Below, piece after piece: positions 7,731 to 17,562 of a stretch of DNA of 64,000 nucleotides. The notes below the pieces were generated by a model. That model searched no databases. It had not been told where the DNA came from and was given only the letters and a program-made list of their open reading frames with translations. The position numbers and the translations under genes are program-made. Source of the DNA: DATBLE01 sp963791425. GTDB lineage: Bacteria > Actinomycetota > Thermoleophilia > Gaiellales > Gaiellaceae. The stretch covers positions 620,001 to 684,000 of the forward strand of contig CAWBSE010000003.1 of the NCBI GenBank assembly GCA_963791425.1, written 5' to 3'. How positions within the stretch are numbered: the first letter of the stretch is position 1; the number at the start of each line of letters is the position of its first letter.

Positions 7731-8621
7731 GACTTCAGCTTCTCCCGCGCGAAGGCGACGAATCCCTGCGCCGCACTCGACCCGGCCCGGCCCGACGCCC
7801 GCGCGATGTAGATGTCACGCTCGAGGTCGAGTCCCGACGACCCGCGCCTCGGCGAGCGTGCCGGCGGCGAGATCGGTCTCGACGGCGCGCCGCGAGATGA
7901 AGCCGACGCCGAACCCGCCCAGGACGGCGCTGCGCACCGATTCCTGCAGGCCGAGCTCGAGCGGGACGTCGAGGTCGCGCGGCTTCGTGCCGCTCTTGCG
8001 CAGCTCGTCCTCGACCATCTGCCGGACGCCCGCGCCCTGCTGCATCAGGATCAGCGGCCCCTCGGCCAGCTCGTCGAGCCCGACGGTGCGGCCGGCGAAC
8101 GGATGCCCGGGCGGGCAGGCGAGGATCACCTCGTCGCGGAAGAACGGCTCGAACACCACGCTGCGATGCCGGCGCGCGGCGCCGACGATCCCGAGCTCGA
8201 GCCGCCGGTCGGCGACGAGCTCGACCACCGACTGCGTGTCGGAGACGGACAGCTCGACGCGCAGCTCGGCGTTGGCGCGCTGGAACTCGCAGAGCAGGAG
8301 CGGCAGGACGATCGCCGCCGGCCCGGTGGAGGCGCCGATCTCGAGCGTGCCGCGCAGCGGCGCGTCCGGCTCGGCGATCTCGTCGAGCAGCTGCTCCTCG
8401 AGCGCGAGCATCCGCTGCGCGCCCCGGTAGAGGCGCAGCCCGGCCTCGGTCGGCTCGACCCGGCGGCCGGAGCGGTCGAGCAGCTGCGTCCCGAGCCGCT
8501 GCTCGAGCGCGCGCACCTGCTGGGAGACCGCCGGCTGCGTCACGCCGAGCCGGGCGGCCGCCTCGGAGAAGCTCCGCCGCTCGACCACCTCGCAGAACGC
8601 AGCAAGCTGGCGCGTGTCCAT
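7727..8621 (-). CDS. LysR-type transcriptional regulator, frame-broken near C-terminus
   Basis: N-terminal winged HTH (MDTRQLAAFCEVVERRSF, then AAARLGVTQPAVSQQVRALE) followed by a LysR substrate-binding domain. An extra base near 7830 ends the frame early; bridging it restores a C-terminus that finishes at a TGA (7729-7727) overlapping the start of the dehydrogenase gene. About 298 residues. A -10 box (TAAGAT, 8633-8628) lies six bases before the ATG, so the transcript is probably leaderless. It is divergent from the DUF354 gene with only 41 bases between the starts, so it may regulate both directions. Confidence 0.9.
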
Positions 8622-8662
8622 AAGCGAATCTTATCCAGCCGCGCCGTTAGAGTGGCTTTCCG
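8622..8662. promoter_or_regulatory. Overlapping divergent promoters of the LysR and DUF354 genes
   Basis: The 41-base gap holds a -10-like TAAGAT on the minus strand (8633-8628, six bases before the lysR ATG) and a -10-like TAGAGT on the plus strand (8648-8653, nine bases before the DUF354 ATG). The expected -35 region of each promoter falls on or beyond the other's start, so the two should interfere. A LysR operator is likely here, but no clear T-N11-A palindrome stands out. Confidence 0.4.
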
Positions 8663-9645
8663 ATGCGCGTCTGGGTCGACCTGACCAACTCTCCGCACGT
8701 GCTCGTCTTCCGGCCTCTGATCGCGGCTGCTCCGGGAGCGCGGCCACGAGGTGGACGTGACCGCGCGCGAGTACGCGCAGACGATGCAGCTGCTCGAGCT
8801 GCACGGGATCGAGGCGACCGCGGTCGGCCACCACGGCGGCGCGTCCACGCTCGGCAAGGCACGCGCCGAGGTCTCGCGGGTGCCCACGCTTGCGGACGTG
8901 GGCGAAGCCGCACCGCTTCGACCTGGCGCTCGCGCACGGGTCGCACGACCTGACGCTGACCGCGCGATCGCTCGGGATTCCGAGCGCGACCACCTTCGAC
9001 TACGAGTTCGCGTGGCTCCAGCACCAGCTCGGCTGCCGGGCCGCGACACGGGTTGTCGTCCCCGAGGCGATCCCGGAGGATCGCCTGACCAGGTACGGGG
9101 CGAAGAAGAAGCTGCGCCGCTACCCGGGCCTGAAGGAGGAGTACTACCTCTCCGACTTCGAGCCCTCTCGGGTGGACATCCCTGCCGGGAAGCGGCTCGT
9201 CGTCGTCCGCACCCCGCCCGAGGTGTCGCTCTACCACCGCCACGGCAACCCGCTCTTCACCGATGTCCTCGAGCGACTCGGGCGGGACGACACCGTCCAC
9301 GCCGTCGTCCTGCCCCGCACGGACGAGCAGCGCGAAGCGATCCGCGGGCTGGATCTCCCCTCGCTGCTCGTGCCGGACACCGCGGTCGACGCGCAGAGCC
9401 TGATCGCCGCCGCCACGGTCGTCGTCTCGGCCGGCGGAACGATGAACCGTGAGGCGGTGGCGCTCGGTACGCCCGTCTACACGACCTTCGGCGGGCGCCT
9501 CGGGGCCGTGGACGAGGGCCTGATCCGCGACGGCCGGCTCGTGCAGCTCAGCGACGCCGCGGAGCTCGACCTCGACGGGCTCCCGCCGCGCCGCGAGCGA
9601 CTACGACGCGACCCCAACCTCCTGCTCGACCTCCTGCTCGGCTAG
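8663..9645 (+). CDS. DUF354 family protein (glycosyltransferase GT-B fold-like), frame-broken
   Basis: Members look like UDP-N-acetylglucosamine 2-epimerase/GT-B proteins of unknown activity, often beside surface polysaccharide genes. The start MRVWVDLTNSPHVLVFRPL is typical of the family. Two shifts (near 8722 and 8888) split it; bridging gives about 327 residues, with RGHEVDVTAREYAQT, RSLGIPSATTFDYEFA, PEVSLYHRHGNPLF and the late VSAGGTMNREAVALGTPVYT segment, which resembles the donor-binding region of GT-B enzymes. Its 3' end overlaps the convergent helicase gene by 45 bases. Confidence 0.75.
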
Positions 9646-11442
9646 CGCGGCGAGCACTTCCTCGCCGTAGCGCTCGAGCTTCGCCGGGCCGACGCCGGGG
9701 ACCTCCGCGAGCTCGGCAAGACTGCGGGGACGGCGGGCTGCGATCTCCTCCAGTGCCGCGTTGTGGAAGACGACGTACGCCGGCACCTCGTCGGCGCGCG
9801 CCCGGGTCAGCCGCCAGGCCTTCAGCGCCTCGAAGCCTGCAGGCAGCTCTGCTTCGAGCGCCTCCGCACCGGCCGGCGTCAGCTCACGCAGGAACCGGCT
9901 CGGCTTCTTCACCCAGGTGACCGCCAGCACACGCTTCGCGCGCGTCAGCCCGACGTAGAACAGCCGCCGCTCGTCGGCGATCTCGACATCGGTCTTCGCC
10001 TGCTTCGACGGAAGCTCCTTCTCCTGCAGGCGGGGCAGCAGGACGACCTCGAACTCGAGCCCCTTGGCGCCGTGGTACGTGAGCAGATGGACGCCGCGGC
10101 GCGCCTCGCCGCCGTGGCCGAAGCGGCGCTCGAGCTCGGCCTTGAACTCGGCGCCGGTGCCACCGACCTCCTCGGCCAGCCGGACGAGCCTGGCAAGGTC
10201 GTTCTGGCGCGTCTCCTCGCGCTCGCCGATCTTCTCGTCGGGCTTGCGGTTTGGTGCCCAGCCCAACTCGAGCGCGATCTCCCGGACGCGCTCGGCCGCC
10301 GGTGCCGCGTCGTCGAGCACGCGCAGCATCCGGCGCGCGGCGTCGCGCGTGAGCAGCGCCGCGCCCTGCGACGGGATCTCCGCCTCGGCGAGCGTCGCTT
10401 CGAAGTCGGCCAGTCGTGAGTGCGTGCGGCAGAGGATCGCGATCTCCTCGAGCGGGCAGGCAGCCGCCTTGATCACGGCGACGACATGCGCGTCCTCGGC
10501 CTCGGCGGTCGCGAACGGCCGCACCTCCGGCTCCGGGCCGTCGGGCCGGACCGCGCGCAGCGTCTTCTCCGCACCGCCCAGCTTCGGCACCAGCCGGTTC
10601 GCCAGCTCGAGGATCTGCGGCGTCGAGCGGTAATTCTCCTCGAGCCGGATCACCTCAGCGGCCGGGAATCGGCCTGCGGCGCCGAGCAGGTACTCCGGCG
10701 TCGCACCCGTGAAGCCGTAGATCGACTGGTAGTCGTCGCCGACGACACAGAGGTCGTCGCGCGGGCCGAGCCAGCGCTCGAGCAGCGTCTGCTGCAGCAG
10801 GTTGACGTCCTGGTACTCGTCGACCGTGAACGCGTGGTACCGCTCGCGGAACTCCGTGACCGCGTGCTCGTCGTCGAACACCGCGATCGCCCGCTCGAGC
10901 AGGTCCTCGAAGTCCATCAGCCCCTCGTCGCGCTTCTTGTCCTCGTAGCGCCGGTAGATCCGGAGCATCAGGTCGGCGGGGATCGGCGGGTCGTGGCCGT
11001 CGAGCGAGTCGCGGTACAGGTCGGGCGTGATTCGCCGGTTGTGCGCCCACTCGATCTCGGTGGCGAGGTCGCCCGCGGCCCGGAACTTGTACGGGGGCGG
11101 CAGCGAGTTCATCAGGTTGCGCACGACGAGCACCTTCGACGGCAGGATCCGCCCGACCGCCTCGGGCCGGAAGTACCGCAGCTGCGAGAGCGCCGCCGAG
11201 TGGAACGTCGACGCGCGCACGCCGGTGACGCCGAGCCGCTCGAGCCGCGCCCGCATCTCGCCTGCCGCCTTGTCGGTGAACGTCACCGCCAGGATCTGCG
11301 ACGGCCGGAACGCACCCGAGTCGACCTGGTGCGCGATCCGGTGCGTGATCGTCGTCGTCTTACCGGAGCCCGCTCCGGCAAGGATGCACACGGGGCCGCG
11401 CACGGCCTCGACCGCGCGCCGCTGTTCGGCGTTCAGCTCCAC
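9601..11442 (-). CDS. UvrD/Rep-family ATP-dependent DNA helicase with C-terminal HRDC domain
   Basis: Superfamily 1A 3'-5' helicase, 613 residues. Visible motifs: Q-motif/N-terminus LNAEQRRAV; Walker A AGAGSGKTTT (about 22-31); motif Ia VTFTDKAAGEM; Walker B/motif II FTVDEYQDVN; motif III VVGDDYQSIYGFTGA; motif IV LEENYRS; motif V LLTYHGAKGLEFEVV; motif VI LFYVGLTRAKR. The C-terminal part (residues ~530-600, VFHNAALEEIAARRP to LERYGEEVLAAL) is an HRDC domain, as in actinobacterial UvrD2. The GTG start at 11442 has TAGGAT six bases upstream, suggesting a leaderless message. Expected role: DNA repair or replication-fork maintenance. Confidence 0.92.
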   Translation of the reverse strand: MELNAEQRRAVEAVRGPVCILAGAGSGKTTTITHRIAHQVDSGAFRPSQILAVTFTDKAAGEMRARLERLGVTGVRASTFHSAALSQLRYFRPEAVGRILPSKVLVVRNLMNSLPPPYKFRAAGDLATEIEWAHNRRITPDLYRDSLDGHDPPIPADLMLRIYRRYEDKKRDEGLMDFEDLLERAIAVFDDEHAVTEFRERYHAFTVDEYQDVNLLQQTLLERWLGPRDDLCVVGDDYQSIYGFTGATPEYLLGAAGRFPAAEVIRLEENYRSTPQILELANRLVPKLGGAEKTLRAVRPDGPEPEVRPFATAEAEDAHVVAVIKAAACPLEEIAILCRTHSRLADFEATLAEAEIPSQGAALLTRDAARRMLRVLDDAAPAAERVREIALELGWAPNRKPDEKIGEREETRQNDLARLVRLAEEVGGTGAEFKAELERRFGHGGEARRGVHLLTYHGAKGLEFEVVLLPRLQEKELPSKQAKTDVEIADERRLFYVGLTRAKRVLAVTWVKKPSRFLRELTPAGAEALEAELPAGFEALKAWRLTRARADEVPAYVVFHNAALEEIAARRPRSLAELAEVPGVGPAKLERYGEEVLAALAEQEVEQEVGVAS

Positions 11443-11448
11443 CCGTCC

Positions 11449-11454
11449 ATCCTA
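11449..11454 (-). promoter_or_regulatory. -10 box of a leaderless promoter for the UvrD-type helicase
   Basis: TAGGAT on the minus strand, six bases before the GTG start, in a GC-rich setting where TANNNT hexamers are rare. Transcription would begin at or within a base or two of the start codon. Confidence 0.4.
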
Positions 11455-11495
11455 CGAATGCGGTCCGCCGCCGCCTGTCGCGGAAGCGTGACGGA

Positions 11496-12153
11496 TCAGT
11501 GACCGATCGCGAACGCGACGCGACCGGGGCCGCGCACGACGACCGCGAGCGGCGGGTTGGCGAGCCGCACCGTCTTGTCGACCAGCTTCGACTTCGGGTC
11601 GATGCGGAGCACCTTCCGGCTGCGCTGGCTGACGACCCAGACGTACCCGTCGCCCGTCGCGATCGCGGACGGCTGGTCGTCGAGGCCGATCGTCTCGATC
11701 TTCCCGCTCGCCAGCGGCACCCTGGTGATCGAGCCGTTGCCCGCGTTCGCGACCCAGGCCGCCCCGAATCCGATCGCGACGGCGATCGGCGAGGTCCCGA
11801 CGACCACGTTGCGGAAAACGCGCTTCGTCACCGTGTTCGTCGCGATCACCCGGTTGCTCGCGGCGTCGACGGTCCACACGAGCCCGCCGCTCCGGACGAC
11901 CGCCGGAGCCGCGAACCCGCCGCCCTTCGGGTTGGCCACCGTCACCAGCGTCTGCGGGTTGAGGACAAGCACCGAGTTCGGGCTCGACGCGCCGCGGCGA
12001 CCCGCCGATCACGTAGCGCAGGTCGAGCGCCGCGGCAGTGATCCCGCCGACGAACAGCAGCGCGAGGGCGATCCCCAGCCGCTTCCGTGTCCAGAAGGTC
12101 GGCTGGCGGCGGACGCGGTCAGACGACGCGGTCTTCGACGACGGCGTCGACAC
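11496..12153 (-). CDS. Membrane-anchored beta-propeller protein (NHL/Vgb-like repeats), frame-broken
   Basis: A basic N-terminus precedes one membrane helix (LGIALALLFVGGITAAAL), then repeats of the type found in streptogramin-lyase/YncE propellers: SGGLVWTVDAASNRVIATN, IGFGAAWVANAGNGSITRV, ATGDGYVWVVSQRSRKVLRI. One shift near 12000 separates the helix from the repeats; bridging gives about 218 residues, enough for only part of a propeller. The GTG at 12153 overlaps the end of the CapD-like gene by 35 bases, so it is the last gene of the polysaccharide operon. Function unknown; a surface scaffold role is a guess. Confidence 0.55.
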
Positions 12154-14003
12154 GGTGCGGCTCCTTCATCATCGCCGCGAGCTTCGACACGAGCTCCAGC
12201 GTCTCGTTGTCGGCGACCAGGCGCTGGAGCTCGGCCAGCTCGTCCTCGAGCCAGCCGGCGTCGATCGGCGGCCGCGTGACCGCGAGGATCTTCGGGTGGG
12301 TCGACGCGACGACGGTCTCGCCGTCGCCCCAGAGCTCCTCGTGCAGCTTCTCGCCCGGGCGGACGCCGGTGAACTCGATCGCGATGTCCTTGTCCGGCTC
12401 CTTGCCCGACAGGCGGATCATGTTCCGCGCGAGGTCGACGATCGAGACCGGCTCGCCCATGTCGAGCACGAAGACCTGGCCGTTGCGGCCGATCGAGCCC
12501 GCCTGGACGATCAGGGAGACCGCCTCCGGGATCGTCATGAAGAACCGCGTCATCTCAGGATGCGTCACGCCGACCGGGCCGCCGCGCTCGATCTGGCGGC
12601 GGAAGATCGGGATCACGCTGCCGGACGAGCCGAGCACGTTGCCGAAGCGCACGGCGACGAAGCGCGTCGGTACGTCCGTCCGGGCGCCGTAGCTCTCGAC
12701 GATCCACTCGCACAGCGCCTTCGACTGGCCCATCACCGTCTTCGCGTTCACGGCCTTGTCGGTCGAGACGAGCACGAACCGCTCGACCCCGAACTCGACG
12801 GAGACCTCGGCGATCACCTTCGTCGCCAGCGTGTTGTTGCGGACAGACTCGAGCGGGTTCGCCTCCATCAGCGGCACGTGCTTGTACGCGGCCGCGTGGA
12901 AGACGACCTGCGGCGTGTACCGCTCGAACACGCGGCGCATCCGCGCGCGGTTGCCGACGTCGGCGAGCACGGGGACGCTCGGCGCGAAGCCGCGCTCCGA
13001 GACGAGCTCGCGCTCGATCTCGAACAGCGCCGTCTCGCCCTGGTCGACGAGGATCAGGCGCTTGCAGCCGAGCCGCGCGATCTGACGGCAGAGCTCGGAG
13101 CCGATCGAGCCGCCTGCGCCGGTGACGAGCACGGTCGCGTCGGCGATGTACGACGGCGACCGACGTGGAGGTCGACCTCGACAGGCTCGCGTCCGAGGAC
13201 GTCCTCGACCTGCACCGGGCGGATCTGACCCGCGAGGTCGACGTCGCCCGAGATCAGCTCGTAGATGCCCGGGCAGCGTCTTCACCGGTGACGCCCGCGT
13301 CGCGCGTCATGTCGACGATGCGCTGGCGTACCTCGCCCGACGCCGACGGGATCGCGATCAGCACCTCGTCCGGGCGGTTCTCGCCGAGGATCTTCGGCAG
13401 CTCCTCCGTGGTGCCGAGCACGCGCACGTTGTGGATGCGCAGGTTCTTCTTGCGCGGGTCGTCGTCGACGAGGCCGATCGGCGTCGAGCCGAGCGACGGG
13501 TTCTTCAGCATCTCCTTGACGATCAGCTGGGCGGCGTCACCGGCGCCGACGATGATCACTTCCTTGCCGCGCGCGACGAGCCCCCGGCCGGACGGCCGTT
13601 CCATCACCGTCCGCGCGAGCATCCGCGCGCCGGCGACGAACGCGAGCAGCAGCAACCAGTCCATCACCGCCACCGAGCGCGGCAGGCGCACCTGCGAGAC
13701 CGGGTTCACGAAATAGACGACGACGCTGGAGACGAGGCAGGCGACCGTCACGCCCCGCCCGGCGCCCCACATGTCGCGCGTCGAGACGTAGCGCCACCAG
13801 CGGTTGTAGAAGCCGAAGAGGATGAAGACCCCGACCTGGATCAGGATCACGATCCAGATCGTCCGCGTGAAGAGCGTGTGGTAGTACGGCGGGACCTTCG
13901 GGTCGAAGCGCAGCCGGAACGCCAGGTACCAGGCGGCCGCGCACAGGCCGGTGTCGACGACGAGCTGCCAGAGGCGGTGCCGGTTGAAGGGCAGACTGAT
14001 CAG
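12119..14003 (-). CDS. CapD/FlaA1-like nucleoside-diphosphate sugar epimerase/dehydratase, membrane-anchored, frame-broken
   Basis: Polysaccharide biosynthesis protein acting on UDP-HexNAc sugars. The N-terminal part holds four membrane helices (VVDTGLCAAAWYLAF; IWIVILIQVGVFILFGFY; VTVACLVSSVVVYF; WLLLLAFVAGARM) and a first Rossmann segment (EVIIVGAGDAAQL). The C-terminal part is the catalytic SDR domain with TVLVTGAGGSIGSELCRQI, AAYKHVPLMEANPLE and STDKAVNAKTVMGQSKALCE (TDK/catalytic region). Shifts near 13296, 13271 and 13158 break the middle; bridging restores about 627 residues. No ATG/GTG/TTG is available at the start; a CTG at 14003-14001 overlaps the stop of the aminotransferase gene as CTGA. 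Confidence 0.85.
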
Positions 14004-15088
14004 CTCGGCGCCCCCACGGCAACGGCTTCGCGGACGACGCTCACCACCTGCTCCTGCGTCGCCTCGTCGATCCCCGCCCACATCGGGATCGCGAGGTTCT
14101 CGCGGGCGGCGCGCTCGGTCTCGGGCAGCGATCCGGGCTCCCAGCCGAGGAAGCGGAGCGCGGGCTGGAGGTGGAGCGGCGTGACGTAGTACGAGGCGCA
14201 CGAGATCTCCGCGGCGGTCAGCGCCTGCGCGATCCGGTCGCGATCGGCCGAGCGAACGACGTACATGTGGTAGACGTGCCCCGCCTCGTCGGCCGGGATG
14301 TCGCAGAGCTCGCCGAGGCCCAGCTCCGCGTACCGGGCGGCGCCGTCGCGGCGCGCGCGGTTCCAGCCGTCGAGCCTCGGCAGGAACAGCCGCAGCGCGG
14401 CGGCGTGGATCTCGTCGAGCCGCGAGTTGAAGCCGATCAGGTGGAAGTCCTTCTTGTCGCGCGAGCCGTGGAAGCGCAGCATCCGCACGCGGTCGCCCAG
14501 CTCCGTGTCGGTGACGGCGACGAGGCCGCCGTCGCCCAGCGCGAACAGGTTCTTGGTCGGGAAGAAGCTGAAGGTCGAGGCCACGCCGGTGGTGGCGATC
14601 CCCTGCGCGCCGAACGCCTGGGCCGCATCCTCGACGATGGGAAGGCCGAGAGCGGCGAGCGCGCCGAGGTCGGCGGGCCGGCCGAACAGGTGCACCGGCA
14701 TGATCGCCTTCGTCTTCGGCGTGATCCGCGCGGCAACGTCCTCGGGATCGAGGTTGAGCGTGGCGGGATCGATGTCCGCGAACACCGGCGTCGCGCCGGC
14801 CTGGACGATCGCCTCGGCGGTCGCATAGAACGTGAACGACGGGCAGATCACCTCGTCGCCCGGCTGCACGCCCATGCCGCGCAGGACGAGGACGATCGCG
14901 TCGGTGCCGTTCGCCACCCCGATCGTCGCCGGAACGCCGAGATAGGCGGCGGCCTCGTCCTCGAACGCGGTGACGTTCGGGCCGAGGATGAACCGCCCGG
15001 ATTCGAGCACTTCCGCGAAGCGCTCCTTCAACTCGGGAATCAGCGGCGCGTACTGCGCCTTGACGTCAACGAGCGGGACCATCGGCAC
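14000..15088 (-). CDS. DegT/DnrJ/EryC1/StrS family sugar aminotransferase
   Basis: PLP-dependent transaminase that makes amino sugars on nucleotide carriers. The 362-residue protein has the N-terminal MVPLVDVKAQYAPL signature, the ANGTDAIVLVLRGMG substrate region, the EDAAQAFGA segment and the Schiff-base lysine in SFFPTKNLFALGDGG. It is followed by the CapD-like enzyme, which would supply a keto-sugar, and both belong to one minus-strand operon. The first codon is GTG at 15088; an ATG two codons later is also possible. GAGGAG lies a few bases upstream, inside the dedA 3' end. Confidence 0.92.
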   Translation of the reverse strand: MPMVPLVDVKAQYAPLIPELKERFAEVLESGRFILGPNVTAFEDEAAAYLGVPATIGVANGTDAIVLVLRGMGVQPGDEVICPSFTFYATAEAIVQAGATPVFADIDPATLNLDPEDVAARITPKTKAIMPVHLFGRPADLGALAALGLPIVEDAAQAFGAQGIATTGVASTFSFFPTKNLFALGDGGLVAVTDTELGDRVRMLRFHGSRDKKDFHLIGFNSRLDEIHAAALRLFLPRLDGWNRARRDGAARYAELGLGELCDIPADEAGHVYHMYVVRSADRDRIAQALTAAEISCASYYVTPLHLQPALRFLGWEPGSLPETERAARENLAIPMWAGIDEATQEQVVSVVREAVAVGAPS

Positions 15089-15737
15089 GTGAGGATCTCC
15101 TCGAGAAATGGCGGTACAGCAACCACGCTACGCCGAAAACGACCGCGGCCACCACAGCGTAGTCCACCCAACGGAACTCGTCGTGTACGCGTGAGTAACC
15201 GGTTCCGACACCCCAGCCGATCCCCGCGAAGGCGAAACACCAGATCGCCGACCCCGCCAGCGTGAGCAGGGTGTAGCGGCCGAACGGCGAGCGGAAGACG
15301 CCGGCGGGGATCGAGATGAAGGAGCGGACGACCGGCGTGACGCGACCGAGGAAGACCGCCGCGTCGCCGCGGCGCTCGAACCAGTCCTCGGCGCGGGCCA
15401 GGTTCGCGGGCGAAACGTGGAGCCACTTGCCGCGGCCCTCGATCAGCGGACGCCCTCCGTAGGCGCCGATCCCCCAGCCGATGATCGACCCGAGCAGGTA
15501 CCCGAGCGTCCCGGCGAGCGAGACGGCGACGAAGCCCCAGAACGGCGAGCCGATCGGGTGGCCGAAGAGGACGATCTGGCCGGCGACGGCGCCTCCGGCG
15601 AGCGCGCCGGCATAGACCATCACCAGCTCGCTGGCCGCCGGCAGGACCGCGTCGACCATCATCAGCACGAACACGGCGTAGATGCCGTGGTTCCCGACGA
15701 AGGTCGTGACACTGTGCGTGAGCGAGGCGACGATCAC
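15066..15737 (-). CDS. DedA family membrane protein
   Basis: DedA proteins are membrane transporters/scramblases, some acting on undecaprenyl phosphate. The 223-residue protein shows the family pattern: helix near the N-terminus (YAVFVLMMVDAVLPAASELVM), a conserved GSPFWGFVAVSLAGTLGYLLGSIIGWGIGAYGG-type region (positions ~63-97), the RAEDWFERRG and FLGRVTPVVRSFISIPAG segments with the conserved arginines, and C-terminal helices. It overlaps the aminotransferase start by 23 bases and fits the polysaccharide/lipid-carrier context. Confidence 0.88.
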   Translation of the reverse strand: MIVASLTHSVTTFVGNHGIYAVFVLMMVDAVLPAASELVMVYAGALAGGAVAGQIVLFGHPIGSPFWGFVAVSLAGTLGYLLGSIIGWGIGAYGGRPLIEGRGKWLHVSPANLARAEDWFERRGDAAVFLGRVTPVVRSFISIPAGVFRSPFGRYTLLTLAGSAIWCFAFAGIGWGVGTGYSRVHDEFRWVDYAVVAAVVFGVAWLLYRHFSRRSSRADGPAR

Positions 15738-15749
15738 TCGGGTGCGACC

Positions 15750-17477
15750 CTACTTGGTCGGAGAGACGCGGCTGACGCTGAAGACCGTGTTCAGCGTGAC
15801 CGCGCCGAGCGAATTCGTCGCCGTGACCTCGGCGACGTAGCGGCCCGAGTAGACGACCGCACCGGCGTCGGTGCGCCCGTCCCACGAGACCTGCAGGTCG
15901 CCGGCGCCGGCCTGCGCCTTCGGGAACGTGCGCAGGACGACCCCCGAGATCGTCTTGATCCGCGACGTGATCGTCGCCGAGCGCGTGAGCTTGAAGACCG
16001 CGACCGCGCGCGGCTGCGGACGCGGAACGGCGAGCGCGGGCGCGACCGGCGTCGCGAAGCCGAGCGTGCGGTTGAGCGTGAAGTCGCGCTCGCCGGACGA
16101 CGGGACGTTTGTGTCGTCGACGGCGCTGACGACCCAGCGCCAGCGGCCCTCGAGCTCGGGGGTGCCGTCGGCCTTCGTCCCCGACCACTCGAACGGGTAC
16201 GTCCCCGGCGCGGCCGGCCCGCTGAACGTAAAGCGCGGGGCGCCGTCGGGGCCGAGCAGGTTGACGGTCACGTTCGACTGGCGCACGACCTTGTACGCGA
16301 AGTGCTGGCGGTCGGAGACACCGTCGCCGTTCGGCGAGAGCACCGCCTCGGCCGGCTGCGGGAGGTAGACGCCGCCGTAGGCGACGAGCAGCGCGTCGCC
16401 GATCGGCCGCTCGGGCGCCGACGGCCGGCTGAGCAGCTTCCCGTCGAACGCCATCGCCGACGAGGCGCCGCCGTCGAGCGCCGCGGCGGTGACCGCGCCG
16501 AGCTTGACCATCTCGAGCGCGAGCTCGAAGTTGGTCGCGCCCGCGCTGTAGCCGGGCTGCGAGCCGTCGATCGTGACGAGCAGGAGCCGTCCGTCGGCGA
16601 GCTGGCCGACCGCGGTGCGCGCGGTGCGCGGGAGCAGCTGGTCGGAGGTGAAGTCCTCGTTCGCCCGGAAGATCGGCTTGCCGCCGCGCACCAGCACCGG
16701 GCCGCCGCCGAGCGCGTTGACCACGGACGACCACGCCGGCTTGAGGATCAGCCGGATCCGCACCGTCTGGCCGGCCGGCGCCTCCTTCTGCATGAACGTC
16801 GCCGCCGTGCCGCGCGCGACCAGCACGGCGCCGGTGGGCGGGATCACGGTGCCGCCGTTCGCCGACGCGGCCGTGACCGTGGCGGAGAGCTCCTGATTCG
16901 GCGCGGCAGGCGGGAACGAGCCCAGCGTCAGCTCGAACGAGCCTGGTGCCGACGGCGTGGACGGCCCGTACGCGGGCGTGAACAGCGAGACGCCGTTCGC
17001 GATCGCCGCGCCGTTCACGTCGTTCAGCGCGCGGCGGGGGCCGGAGCCCTGCCACGTCGCCAGCATCGTCACGCGCGCGACGTTCAGCGCGCCCGACGAG
17101 TCGAGCCCGACGCTCGAACGGCCTGGGAGGGGCGGCTGGGCGAGCGCACCGCCCCGCATCAGGATCCCGCTGGGCGCGCCGCTCGCTGTGGTCAGGTCGC
17201 CGTTGATGCCGGCAACGGTCGCGGACGGCGAGTAACGCTTCTCGATCGCGGTCAGCCGCTCGGTCCCGGGGATCGTCTCGTTCGAGAGGACCGGCTTCAC
17301 CGACCAGAGCCCACCCGGCCGCGGCACCGTCAGCACGTTGACGACCACCGGGCCGCGCGTCGTGAACTCGAGCCGCTGGTCGAAGGTCAGCCCGGGGATC
17401 AGCTCGCGGGGGGCCGCGGACGCCGGCCCGATCAGGACCAGCGCGAACGAGGCGAAGATGACGGCACGGCGAAGCAC
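15750..17477 (-). CDS. Secreted phosphodiester glycosidase family protein with FlgD-like C-terminal domains
   Basis: 575 residues with a signal peptide (AVIFASFALVLIGPASAAP, residues ~5-23). The central NAGPA-like (phosphodiester glycosidase, DUF2233) domain has the AGINGDL segment, VNALGGGPVLV, LVTIDGSQPGYSAGATNFEL and ALDGGASSAMAFDG, the family active-site region. From about residue 390 come two FlgD-type immunoglobulin-like repeats (LSPNGDGVSDRQHFAYKV; LQVSWDGRTDAGAVVYSGRY) used for surface assembly. It is the first gene of the polysaccharide group (12 bases from dedA), which suggests hydrolysis or remodelling of an exported glycan. Confidence 0.85.
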   Translation of the reverse strand: MLRRAVIFASFALVLIGPASAAPRELIPGLTFDQRLEFTTRGPVVVNVLTVPRPGGLWSVKPVLSNETIPGTERLTAIEKRYSPSATVAGINGDLTTASGAPSGILMRGGALAQPPLPGRSSVGLDSSGALNVARVTMLATWQGSGPRRALNDVNGAAIANGVSLFTPAYGPSTPSAPGSFELTLGSFPPAAPNQELSATVTAASANGGTVIPPTGAVLVARGTAATFMQKEAPAGQTVRIRLILKPAWSSVVNALGGGPVLVRGGKPIFRANEDFTSDQLLPRTARTAVGQLADGRLLLVTIDGSQPGYSAGATNFELALEMVKLGAVTAAALDGGASSAMAFDGKLLSRPSAPERPIGDALLVAYGGVYLPQPAEAVLSPNGDGVSDRQHFAYKVVRQSNVTVNLLGPDGAPRFTFSGPAAPGTYPFEWSGTKADGTPELEGRWRWVVSAVDDTNVPSSGERDFTLNRTLGFATPVAPALAVPRPQPRAVAVFKLTRSATITSRIKTISGVVLRTFPKAQAGAGDLQVSWDGRTDAGAVVYSGRYVAEVTATNSLGAVTLNTVFSVSRVSPTK

Positions 17478-17562
17478 GACCCTGGAGTCAGGTTAGCCGG
17501 GCGGCGACGGACTCCTACGCCCTCAGCTGTGTGCATACTCAATCGATCGACGGGCTGTGCTC

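Noticed and set aside
12119..13285. Separate SDR epimerase gene starting at 13285
   Set aside because: Its first ~45 residues are frame-shifted sequence. The upstream frame supplies the membrane and first Rossmann parts of a CapD-like protein, so one broken gene explains both pieces.
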